Source: Aldehydirespirator sp965220345 (GTDB taxonomy: Bacteria; Actinomycetota; Acidimicrobiia; Acidimicrobiales; Aldehydirespiratoraceae). From it: a stretch of DNA of 64,000 bases. Location of the stretch: the NCBI GenBank assembly GCA_965220345.1, contig OZ244822.1, positions 310,001 through 374,000 of the forward strand, in the 5' to 3' direction. Of this stretch, positions 18,335 through 27,135 are shown one piece after another. The notes under the pieces are model-generated. The model did not search any database, was not told the DNA's origin, and saw only the letters and a list, made by a program, of their open reading frames with translations. A program made the position numbers and the translations under genes. Positions within the stretch are counted from its first letter, which is position 1, and each line of letters starts with the position of its first letter.

Positions 18335-18673
18335 TCAGGCAGGAGGCTTGTGACGCACCGCTGAAAAGGTTTCGATTCGCATCGGTGTTTCGGCTCGAGG
18401 CTCACCATCAACCGTGGCGATCCCATCAGCAATCAAGCAGAACCCGTCAGCCGCTGGCATCCACAACACCACCACATCTGGCCGCACCAAAGCGTTCGCC
18501 GCTACCCCACGGCTAACAATGGTGTTGATCACACCAGCATTACCCACTTCGGCTTTGGCGTGGATCACTTTGGTGCGCCCGTCATCGCCCACCGTCAACA
18601 CGAAAGCCGTCGACCCGTGCTTGTGTTCAAGCACAGTCGCAGCCAGATCCTCGGGTTTCACAGGAATGCTCAC
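18335..18673 (-). CDS. Pyridoxamine 5'-phosphate oxidase-like (split-barrel FMN/F420) protein
   Basis: Split-beta-barrel flavin-type protein of about 112 residues. It shows FVLTVGDDGRTKVIHAKAEV, ANALVRPDVVVLWMP and DGFCLIADGIATVDGE, the usual blocks of the PPOX/FDOR superfamily in actinobacteria. GTG at 18673 (SIPVKPEDLAA...) is chosen because homologues begin there; the frame is open to 18718. A role with FMN or F420 is family knowledge; the reaction is unknown. It diverges from the restriction gene, 82 bp between starts. Confidence 0.8.
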   Translation of the reverse strand: MSIPVKPEDLAATVLEHKHGSTAFVLTVGDDGRTKVIHAKAEVGNAGVINTIVSRGVAANALVRPDVVVLWMPAADGFCLIADGIATVDGEPRAETPMRIETFSAVRHKPPA

Positions 18674-18755
18674 AGCACCCAAACTACCCCCCACCGCAGG
18701 CTGTGCGCCCCCGACCATCCGGGCTCTGTCAGTGGGCGCGGTTAGTCTGTGCGCC

Positions 18756-21752
18756 GTGTCAGCTCATGTTCCTACAGTCGGCAGCGCCGAGGAGGTAACG
18801 CTCACCACAAGAAGCAGGAACCTGTCATTGCCGGGCAGTGCATTGGATCACATCAGCCAGCCGGTTCTGAACCTTCCTCATAGCGAACCGTCACGTCACT
18901 GGCAGCTTGCGCCCGACAACACCTCAACCGGTGTAGTTATTCAAGGTCGCCGCCTGAGTCAGGCACTGGTGATAGTGCCCAAAGAACGCGGCGCACAGCT
19001 GCGGACGCAGGACACGCCCGCCGAGCAGAACGAATTAGTGAACCGCATCCGTGACGCTGTAGCCGGATGGCGCAGCGCCAACTATCCAGGTGCCACCGCC
19101 GCCACGAAACAACTCTTGTTGCATTGGCGCAGCGAAGCCAACGAACCACGACTGTTCTTTGCTCAGGTGGAAGCAGCCGAAACGCTGATCTGGCTAACCG
19201 AAGCCAACGCCAGCCGCTTTCCCGTGCTAGCCGAAGTCCGTCGTGAGCTAGCAGAAGCCAACCGCGACTACAACAACGGCATTAGTCGTCTGGCGGTGAG
19301 GATGGCCACCGGCTCGGGCAAGACCGCGGTGATGGGCATGGTGATCGCTTGGCATGCCGTCAACGCGGCAACATCGCAGCGGCGCGACGGGCGTTACACC
19401 ACCAGCTTTTTGGCGATAGCGCCAGGTCATACCGTGCGCGAACGCCTCGCGGTGCTGCATCCAGCCAACCCCGACAACGTCTATGACGAGATGCGACTGC
19501 TGCCCGAGAACATGAGCAGCGCTTTGGGGGCGGTCAAGGTGCGGGTGGTGAACTTTCAGGCGTTGCAGCGCCGCGACCGCCTGTCGTCGGCCTCCAGCGA
19601 TGCCCGCAAACTGCTGCGTGCCGGACGCAAAACCGCTGAACTTGAGTCAATGTCCGCAGTACTCAATCGGGCGTTGCGCGGCTTCCCCACCGGCAAAAGC
19701 GCACCCAAAGTGTGCGTGCTTAACGACGAAGCGCATCACTGTTATCTGCCCGAAGACGGGCGGCGCACCTCCGAAGACGACGACACCAAAGCCGCCGCTG
19801 TGTGGTTCGCAGCGCTTGAAGGGTTGCGTGACACGGGCCGCCTCGGGCCGGTCTATGACTTCTCAGCGACTCCGATCTTCATTGAAGGCAGCGAACGCCG
19901 TGAGCGCATGTTCGGCTGGGTGGTTTCGGATTTTCCGTTGATGGACAGCATCGAATCGGGGCTAGTCAAAATCCCACAAGTTCCGGTGGATGATGACTCT
20001 GCCAGCGAGCGGGTGCGGTGGCGCAATCTGTATGCCAACACCACCCCCAAAAAAGTTGAACGTGGCAATATGCCGACCGAACTCAATCAAGCCCTAGCCG
20101 CGCTTTACCGCAGCTATGAGCAGAAGTTCAACCAGTGGATGCATCCCGAAGCGCCAACTCAGCCGATGCCGACACCGCCAGTGTTTATCGTGGTGGCAAA
20201 CAACATCGCCAATGCCACAGCGCTCGCCGATCACATCGCGGGATGGGCCGAGAAACGCCCTGACGGCACTGACATCTACCACGAAGGGGCCTGCGAACTT
20301 TTCACCAACTACAGCAGCGACGGGCCGACCGAAAAAGTTCACACGCTGCTAGTTCATTCGCAGCTAGAGGGTGAGGGTGGGCTGAGTGCGCCGATCAAAG
20401 CTCAAGCCAAACGTCTGAGGCAACCAGGCGATAATCGTGACGACCGTGACGTGATACGGGCTGCGTTGAACTCTGTCGGCAAAACCGGCGGACTCGGCGA
20501 GCACATTCGCTGCGTGGTGTCAGTGTCGATGCTCACCGAAGGCTGGGACACGCGCACTGTCACCCACATTTTGGGGTATCGGGCTTTCTCCACGCAGTTG
20601 CTGTGCGAGCAGGTAACCGGCAGGGCTTTGCGTCGCTCGAACTACGACAACTTCGACAAAGACGGTCGCCTTGTCGCTGAATACGCCGAAGTAATCGGCG
20701 TGCCTTTTGAGTTCATGCCTGTTAAGCGTCCTGACGATAAGCCTGAACCTCCAAAGGCTCGCTATGAGGTGCATAGCATCGCTGGGCGACGCGATCATCG
20801 TATTGAGTTCCCTAATGTGGAGCAGTATCTCAACGAACCTGGTGCCGACGGGTTCTGTTTGAACCCGCAGCGGGTCATCAAGTGGGTGCCAAAAGGTGCC
20901 AAAAGCGCTGATTTGTCGGGATCGGTCGGCGCGAGCGTCACTATCAGTTCTGAGGCAGCCATGCGTCAACAGCAGGCGATTACCGGTGTGGCGGCTGGAC
21001 TCGTGAAACGCTGGCAGAGTCGCATCATTGACGATGGCGCAGGCGATGGTCGGCGAGCCAGGCGACGACTGCTGTTCCATGACGCTGTGAAGATCGTGAA
21101 AGCTTGGACACAGCTAGCCGATGTTGGTGACGCTCATTACGACGGGCTCGGTTCGAGCAGCCTTGGGCAGGCTGTCAAAGAGATTGACGATGCCTGCGAC
21201 ATCACTGGTGGTGTGCAAGACCGGCTAGTCGCTGCGTTCGGGCAGCCGAAACTGCTGGATACTTCGGGGGTCAGCTTCGAGACCAGCTTGGAGCATCGCC
21301 ACAACACCCATAAGTCCGAGTTGAATATTGCGGCTTGTCATTCGCGGCTCGAGGTGGCCTGTGCCCGAGCGCTTGACAAGCATCCCGATGTGATTAGTTG
21401 GGCACGTAACTTCCGGCTTGGTTGGACGGTGCCGTATTTGTGGGAAGGGGCCTGGCATCGTTACGAACCCGATTTCGTGGCCCGCTTGTTTGCGCCGGGC
21501 GGTGATGAGGATGCTGTGCATCTGATAATCGAATGCAAGGGCGCGCCCGATGATCAAAGCGATCGCAAGAAGCAGTCGGTGACCACCCGATGGATTCCGG
21601 CGGTGCAAGCTTCGCTGCAGTTGCCGGGTTGGCTGCGCCGCTGGTGCTTCGTGGAACTTGCCGAACACGAAAGCTTGTCGGTTGACTTGGAGGAGGCCAT
21701 CCGAAAAGCCCGCGAAACGCATCCGCCTCACCGGCTGGAAAATGCAGCATGA
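18756..21752 (+). CDS. Restriction endonuclease, Type III Res / DEAD-helicase type (BPTD_3080-like)
   Basis: Helicase-nuclease subunit of a restriction system. The SF2 helicase core shows Walker A MATGSGKTAVMG (about residue 181), the DEAH-type box LNDEAHHCY (about 320), DFSATPIF (motif III) and SMLTEGWDTRTV (motif V). The C-terminus has a nuclease core EPDFVARL ... HLIIECKG (PD-x-ExK pattern, about residues 905-930). The GTG at 18756 is used because the open frame further upstream only runs antisense through the PPOX gene. At 998 residues the length fits the family. The cognate methyltransferase follows 25 bp downstream, giving an R-M operon. Confidence 0.88.
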   Translation: MSAHVPTVGSAEEVTLTTRSRNLSLPGSALDHISQPVLNLPHSEPSRHWQLAPDNTSTGVVIQGRRLSQALVIVPKERGAQLRTQDTPAEQNELVNRIRDAVAGWRSANYPGATAATKQLLLHWRSEANEPRLFFAQVEAAETLIWLTEANASRFPVLAEVRRELAEANRDYNNGISRLAVRMATGSGKTAVMGMVIAWHAVNAATSQRRDGRYTTSFLAIAPGHTVRERLAVLHPANPDNVYDEMRLLPENMSSALGAVKVRVVNFQALQRRDRLSSASSDARKLLRAGRKTAELESMSAVLNRALRGFPTGKSAPKVCVLNDEAHHCYLPEDGRRTSEDDDTKAAAVWFAALEGLRDTGRLGPVYDFSATPIFIEGSERRERMFGWVVSDFPLMDSIESGLVKIPQVPVDDDSASERVRWRNLYANTTPKKVERGNMPTELNQALAALYRSYEQKFNQWMHPEAPTQPMPTPPVFIVVANNIANATALADHIAGWAEKRPDGTDIYHEGACELFTNYSSDGPTEKVHTLLVHSQLEGEGGLSAPIKAQAKRLRQPGDNRDDRDVIRAALNSVGKTGGLGEHIRCVVSVSMLTEGWDTRTVTHILGYRAFSTQLLCEQVTGRALRRSNYDNFDKDGRLVAEYAEVIGVPFEFMPVKRPDDKPEPPKARYEVHSIAGRRDHRIEFPNVEQYLNEPGADGFCLNPQRVIKWVPKGAKSADLSGSVGASVTISSEAAMRQQQAITGVAAGLVKRWQSRIIDDGAGDGRRARRRLLFHDAVKIVKAWTQLADVGDAHYDGLGSSSLGQAVKEIDDACDITGGVQDRLVAAFGQPKLLDTSGVSFETSLEHRHNTHKSELNIAACHSRLEVACARALDKHPDVISWARNFRLGWTVPYLWEGAWHRYEPDFVARLFAPGGDEDAVHLIIECKGAPDDQSDRKKQSVTTRWIPAVQASLQLPGWLRRWCFVELAEHESLSVDLEEAIRKARETHPPHRLENAA

Positions 21753-21777
21753 GCAGCAAGCAGGAAAGGGCGGTTTG

Positions 21778-24355
21778 ATGGCGAAGAAACCAGCTGCGCG
21801 CGACACCGAGCAGTACATTCACACGTCGACTCGACGGTTGAACCTGCCGACTGAGCAGACCGCTACCACGATGAGCGACGACGACCGTCGCCCTGTGCAG
21901 CATGTGCCCGACACGCGTGCTGTTGATGATGACCCGGTCTTGGCCTGGAATCGCCGACCCCCCCCCCCCGCAATCTGCAGAAGGTGGCGGACATGAGGGC
22001 CATGCCGCTCATCCGCTGTATATCCGTGAGAAGGTGCATCCCGCGGCATTCGTGAAGCTGCTACAAGGCAAAGGCGATCAGCCTTCACTGTTCGCTGACT
22101 TCAATGGGCTGCCGTCAGCGGATGCTGCGTATGAGTGGTATCAGCACGCTGCTAACTGGAGCAACCGCCTGATACACGGCGAGTCAGTGCGGGTAATGGC
22201 TTCGCTGCTAGCCCGTGAGAACATGGCTGGCAAAGTGCAGCTGATCTATTTCGATCCGCCCTATGGCATGGGCTACAAATCCAACTTTCAGGTGTCGGTC
22301 AACAGCCGCGAAACCCCTGAGAAAGCAGAAGGTAGGCCACTTGACACTCGCACTATTCGTGCTTTTCGTGACACTTATGAGCGTGGCATTCATTCGTATC
22401 TGGATTTGACCTTGGAGAAGTTGATCTTGATGCGTGAACTGCTAACAGATTCCGGTTCGCTGTTCATGCAGATCGGCGACGAAAACGTGCATCGCGCCGC
22501 TGTTTTGCTAGACGAAGTCTTCGGTGCCGAGAACCGTCTGGCAACGATCCCGTATGCCACCACCGGCGGGTCATCCTCACAAACATTGCCCAGTGTCGCT
22601 GATTTCTTGCTTTGGTATGCCAAAGACAAGTCGAAGGCAAAATATCGTCAACTCTACGAGCCGCTCGACCGCCGAAGGCTTCTTGATATGTGGACATGGG
22701 CAGCGCTAGTTGAAATGCCCGATGGAAGCACTCGTAATCTCACTGAAGACGAGCGAAGAGACCCTGACAGCCACATACCCGATGATGCCAAACTGTGCCT
22801 GCGCTCAACGCTGATTTCGCCTGGAGTTTCAACTACAGGCCGGTCAGATTCCTACTACTGGAGAGGGGAGCACTGGCCTTGTCGTAAAGGGGAGCACTGG
22901 CGAATATCCATGGATGGCATGGATCGCCTCGCAGAACTGGGACGCCTTGTGGGCGGGAAGTCCCTAGCATGGAAGCAATACGAAGACGAAGTCCCTGGTC
23001 GCCGTATAAACAACATGTGGGCCCAGCTGATGCGGCCAACAGACAAGCGCTATGTGGTGCAGACGGCAGACAGCGTTATTGAACGCTGTCTGCTCATGGT
23101 GACTGACCCAGGCGACTTAGTTCTTGACCCGACATGCGGCAGTGCTACGACTGCCACTGTCGCCGAGAGATGGGGCAGACGCTGGATCACTTGTGACACT
23201 TCGCCTGTGGCGGTATCAATTGCTCGTCAGCGGCTCGCCACCGCGGTGTTCCCTTACTGGACTTTGGCTGACTCCGCTGACGGTGCCCGCCAAGAGGCAG
23301 AACTTTCTGGCCAGCCTCCTGTCGATCCGCCAGAGGGTGGCTGGGGTAATGATCCAGCAGCCGGGTTCGTTTACGAGCGTGTGCCGCAAGTGTCTGCCAG
23401 TGTGCTGGCGTATGACCTTGACCCTGACCCGATCATGCTGGTGGATCAACCCCGCCGCAAGCGGGCCGTGACTCGTGTGACTTCGCCGATGACGGTAGAA
23501 AGCGAACAACCCTGGGCGACAGTGATCCCGCTTGAAGGCAGCGACGACGAAAGCGTGGTGGCGCACGACGACTTTTTGGAGGCGGTGCAGGCAGCTCTGT
23601 TGAACCACACTGTGAAAGGCGGTCGTGACAGCACTGACATCACTATTCGCGCTTTGGAGCCGTGGCCAGGCGATAGTTCGGGGCACTTGCTTGCCTTCAA
23701 GGCTGTCTACACCGTTGATAGCGGTGCCGCCGAGCACACCGCGGCGGTGATGGTGGCGGCGGAGGATGTGACTGTGCCTGCTGAGATGATCCGTGAAGCT
23801 GCCCGAGAGATCACCGACAGCGCCGAACGTGCCGATCTGCTGTTGACGGTGGCTTACGCGTATGCGGCTGACGCTCCCGCGAAAGTGGGTCGCATCCAGG
23901 TGGCTCGAGCGCAAATGAACCGTGACCTGATGATCCGTGACTTGTCAGATGAGACCGGCCATGAAGCGTTCGTGATCATCGGCGAACCCGATGTCGAGAT
24001 CAGCCAGCTACCTGACGGTCGGATCACCGTCAAGGTGAAAGGTTATGACACATTTGATCCAGCCACCGGTAATGCTGCTGCGGGTGGCCCTGATGATGTG
24101 GCCTGCTGGATGATCGACACTGATCACGACGGCGAAAGCTTCTTCGCGCGGCGTATTCATTTCCCTGGAGCGCAAAACGACCGCCAGATCAAAAAGCTAT
24201 TGCAAGAGTTAGGCAAAGGCGCTGACGATGCCGAACTGCAAGCTCTAACAGCGATGCGTTCAGCCCCGTTTAACCCACCCGAACAAGCCCGAATAGCCGT
24301 AAAAATCATCACCAACACAGGAATGGAGATGACCACCATCCGCCCCACCACATAG
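21778..24355 (+). CDS. Site-specific DNA methyltransferase of the R-M pair, frameshifted at a C12 tract
   Basis: Adenine/N4-cytosine-type methyltransferase partner of the upstream endonuclease. The ATG at 21778 (MAKKPAARDTEQYIHTSTRR) has a purine-rich RBS. This frame runs into a 12-C tract at 21958-21969 and ends about 9 codons later at 21996; the rest of the protein continues in the +1 frame. Eleven (or 14) Cs would restore one frame of about 858 residues, reading WNRRPPPPQSAEGG across the tract. Downstream are the catalytic DPPY motif (YFDPPYGMGY) and then the SAM-binding LDPTCGSATTATVAERWG, the beta-class order typical of Type III Mod. Either phase-variable and OFF in this sequence, or a homopolymer sequencing error. 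Confidence 0.88.
21958..21969 (+). repeat. C12 homopolymer tract within the methyltransferase gene
   Basis: Twelve consecutive C residues, about 60 codons after the start. The tract sits between the poorly conserved N-terminal tail and the methyltransferase domain. Length 11 or 14 gives an open frame; length 12 gives termination. This is the layout of slipped-strand contingency loci. Confidence 0.95.
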
Positions 24356-24363
24356 CGCGAACC

Positions 24364-24636
24364 GTGAACAATCACGAACTTGGCCCCGAGACAACGTCAG
24401 AACTTCTGCAAGAATTGCAGAAGAATTTAGATGAGGCAGGTCTGCAGGAAGCCGTTGAGCGTCTGGTTTCATCGCTCGAAACTTTGCAGTCGGAGGCATC
24501 AAGCCGAGTTAATAAGTTGCAGACTGCGGCCAACGAGAGCCACGAGCGTTTGACGAATGAGATGCAGGAACTCCTTGATGAACTCCGCGATCGTTACGGT
24601 TTCACGGCGACTCAAGTCTTGGGAGGAGCACACTAA
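24364..24636 (+). CDS. Small coiled-coil protein downstream of the R-M genes
   Basis: 90-residue, Glu/Leu-rich protein with heptad-like spacing across most of its length (ETTSELLQELQKNLDEAGLQ ... RLTNEMQELLDELRDRYG). It has no recognisable domain. GTG at 24364 lies 8 bp after the methyltransferase stop, so it belongs to the same transcript. It ends at a TAA (24634-24636), after which the same frame stays open through the next ORF without an obvious ribosome-binding site. It may be the N-terminal half of a longer protein split by a nonsense codon. Confidence 0.5.
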   Translation: MNNHELGPETTSELLQELQKNLDEAGLQEAVERLVSSLETLQSEASSRVNKLQTAANESHERLTNEMQELLDELRDRYGFTATQVLGGAH

Positions 24637-24696
24637 GTCGCAGCCAAGGCAGAGCTAGAACTCGTTGAGTCTCATGGCAGACGTTCGCGCTGGAGC

Positions 24697-25041
24697 ATGT
24701 GGTTAGCGGTTGCCTGGGCGGGGCTCGTGCAACTTGGATGGAGGTTAGGTTGGAGTCCTGGATGGGATCAGTGGTTTGACTCACTCCGTAGTCTTCCAGC
24801 TATCGGAAGCCCAGTAGTCATACTGCTGTTTGTTGCCAGGCGTGAAGGTCGCATCTCATCGGATCATCAGCACCGACATGACCAGCTACAGAATCTTGAG
24901 CTGCAGTTGCGATCGTGGGAGCCCTACCTGCAAACACTCCCCGATTCGGTGCGGGACGACCTCGTCGCTCAGATCACCCCCAAACTCTTCGTAGGTGATG
25001 TCGCTGTAAGTCAATCCGAAAACGTCAAGGCCGGTAGATGA
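24697..25041 (+). CDS. Small membrane/coiled-coil protein, possibly the second half of a split gene
   Basis: 114-residue ORF with a Trp-rich hydrophobic N-terminus (WLAVAWAGLVQLGWRLGW), a second hydrophobic stretch (IGSPVVILLFVARR) and a soluble tail with a short coiled coil (HRHDQLQNLELQLRSWEP). It is in the same frame as the preceding 90-residue ORF, and the frame between them (24637-24696) is open. A single ancestral protein with a coiled coil plus membrane anchor is therefore plausible. The function is unknown. Confidence 0.45.
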   Translation: MWLAVAWAGLVQLGWRLGWSPGWDQWFDSLRSLPAIGSPVVILLFVARREGRISSDHQHRHDQLQNLELQLRSWEPYLQTLPDSVRDDLVAQITPKLFVGDVAVSQSENVKAGR

Positions 25042-25200
25042 ACTCCAACAATTGAAGTGGCTTCTGTTAACGGCGTGCGTCTGGTGCTGGTCCACGCCAA
25101 GAACAAACAAGCAGCCAGTTTCTACCGTCACTACGGCTTCAAGCCCTCACCCATTGACGACCTGACACTCATGCTGCTAGTCAAAGACATCCAAACTTGA
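25042..25200 (+). pseudogene. C-terminal scrap of a GNAT acetyltransferase (TacT-like toxin)
   Basis: Translation reads VRLVLVHAKNKQAASFYRHY, GFKPSPIDDLTLMLLVKDI, the characteristic C-terminal end of GNAT-fold toxins that acetylate aminoacyl-tRNA (AAxFYxxxGFxPSP...LMLL). The acetyl-CoA-binding core and the DUF1778-type antitoxin partner are absent. It therefore marks a lost toxin-antitoxin pair between the R-M and Gabija genes. Confidence 0.75.
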
Positions 25201-25266
25201 ACTGAAAAAGTCAGGCCTGTCAACTTGACAACACTCCGCTTCATCTGCATCTCATAAGCTAGAAGC

Positions 25267-27135
25267 ATGAAGAACAGCGAAGATGCAGCTATCAGACACG
25301 CGCCTCTCTTCGTTGAGTGCATCACTGTGTGCAACTTCAAAGGAATCGGGTCTCTGACAGTAGATCTACAGCCCGGCCTCACGCTGCTCGTGGGCCGCAA
25401 CAATGTCGGCAAGTCGCGGATCCTGCGGGCATTGCATATCGCTATCGGAGGCATCCCAGTAGAGCGTGACGACCTCACCGTCGGACTTAACGAATCAGCG
25501 GAGATTGATCTGGTAGTCGCTCCATATCCGTCGGGAATGCACCTTGTAGAGGTGCCGTCTGAGCCGGACGGCATTGCCAAGCCAGTCACGGAGATGTTTG
25601 ATGAGTCGCTTCAGGGTTTATTGGGTGATGGGCTTTCGGTGATTTCGGCTGAACCGACGCAGCAGCGCTACGCCTGGCGCACAACCATTGAACCAACTAT
25701 TGAGGGCAACGGAGCGCGGGCACGGACTCGGGTTTTGGCTTACTCGCTCAACACCAATGAATATCAGCCGGAGCAGGCGGAGGTGCCACGCTCAATACGT
25801 CATCTCGTCCATGCTGAGCTTGTCGAAACGAGCCGCGACCTTGATGCCGAGTTAAGGCGGCGCGGCACAGCTATCAAGCGCATCTTGAACGACTTGCAGG
25901 TTGAGAGCCCACAAAGAGAGTCACTAGAACAGCAATTATCCGAACTAGGTAAAGATATCCTGGAAAGCAGCAAAACGCTAAGTGGGCTCCGTGACTCATT
26001 GAACTCACTAGACCATTATGTTGACGCTGTTGGCTCTGCTCAGGTTGACCCAGTCCCTCGCACCCTTGAAGAGTTAGCTCGCTCTGTTGGAGTCAGCTTC
26101 GACGACGGATCGGAGCCGCTTGCTTCAAGGCTGCACGGTTCGGGGGTGCGTAGCTTGGCATCCCTGCTGGTCCAAGATGTCTTTTACCGGCAAGCGCTCG
26201 GGGCCGACGGCGGAGATATACGCCCGCATCCAGTGACCCTCATTGAGGAGCCTGAGGCGCACCTGCACCCGCACGCCATTCTTGAGGTTGCCGAACTGCT
26301 CGAATCGGAGGACAGGCAAGTAGTGGCGACCACCCACTCACCGATGCTGGCATCTACGGTAGCTCCGCAATGCTTACAACTCCTGAGACGAAACGATAAG
26401 GACAGTTACAGTGTTATTGATTTCGGTCCGGCTCAACATGACGAAGAAGCTCCCCGCACCAAGAATCCTCGCCTCTACGCAGACGAGATGGAGAAACTCG
26501 AGCGGTTCGTTGAGCGACCCTTCGGCGAACTTCTTTTTGCGCGTGCGGTAGTCATTGGTGACGGTGCTACCGAACGTGCCTTTCTTCCGCCGATACTGCG
26601 AGCAGCCTTAGGATCGCAGGCTCATGGTATTTCGGTGATCGACTCAACCGGAATGGACAATAACTTAGTACCAGCGGTTATCAAGTTCGCTCGCCATGCT
26701 GAGTTTCCTATCGTCGTCTTTGCCGACAGCGACTCCGCAGGCAAAAAACGATTACAACAACTTGTTGATGAGTGCAGGTTAGACGAGTCCACCGAAGTAG
26801 TCTGGGCGAGTGAGTCCAGTTCGCACTCGTCTTGCTCCCAGCAAGATCGAGGCGTTGCGATTGAGCGAATGATGATCGATGCGGCACCAGAGGCTTGCAT
26901 AGCTGCTTGCGAAACCATGGGTGCTCCTGTAGCAGATACAACTGATGAACGCAGCCTGCTGTCAGCAATGAAAGATCACAAGGGAGCAATCGGGACAATC
27001 CTCGCCAACGAGTTCTTGTCCAGTCATCCGTACACCGATGGCAGTAACTGGCCCAAACCTCTGCAAAAACTAACAGAACTACTACAGAAGCGTCTAGAAG
27101 AAACACGAGCCGCAGTATTTGAGACAACGCCATGA
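25267..27135 (+). CDS. gajA: Gabija GajA: OLD-family ATP-dependent endonuclease
   Basis: 622-residue OLD-family nuclease. An N-terminal ABC-type ATPase carries Walker A GRNNVGKS (residues 43-50), Walker B TLIEEPEAHLHPHA (about 320-330) and the H-loop ATTHSPML. The C-terminal TOPRIM nuclease shows GDGATERAFLPP (catalytic Glu, about 430) and VVFADSDSAGKKRL (DxD, about 484). In Gabija, GajA senses nucleotide depletion and nicks DNA. The next gene, a UvrD-like helicase, overlaps by 4 bp (ATGA), the defining gajA-gajB arrangement. ATG at 25267 is the first start after the GNAT scrap. All key residues look intact. Confidence 0.88.
   Translation: MKNSEDAAIRHAPLFVECITVCNFKGIGSLTVDLQPGLTLLVGRNNVGKSRILRALHIAIGGIPVERDDLTVGLNESAEIDLVVAPYPSGMHLVEVPSEPDGIAKPVTEMFDESLQGLLGDGLSVISAEPTQQRYAWRTTIEPTIEGNGARARTRVLAYSLNTNEYQPEQAEVPRSIRHLVHAELVETSRDLDAELRRRGTAIKRILNDLQVESPQRESLEQQLSELGKDILESSKTLSGLRDSLNSLDHYVDAVGSAQVDPVPRTLEELARSVGVSFDDGSEPLASRLHGSGVRSLASLLVQDVFYRQALGADGGDIRPHPVTLIEEPEAHLHPHAILEVAELLESEDRQVVATTHSPMLASTVAPQCLQLLRRNDKDSYSVIDFGPAQHDEEAPRTKNPRLYADEMEKLERFVERPFGELLFARAVVIGDGATERAFLPPILRAALGSQAHGISVIDSTGMDNNLVPAVIKFARHAEFPIVVFADSDSAGKKRLQQLVDECRLDESTEVVWASESSSHSSCSQQDRGVAIERMMIDAAPEACIAACETMGAPVADTTDERSLLSAMKDHKGAIGTILANEFLSSHPYTDGSNWPKPLQKLTELLQKRLEETRAAVFETTP

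Noticed and set aside
18414..18755. Longer N-terminus of the restriction helicase
   Set aside because: This part is antisense to the PPOX-like gene and has no similarity to the family.
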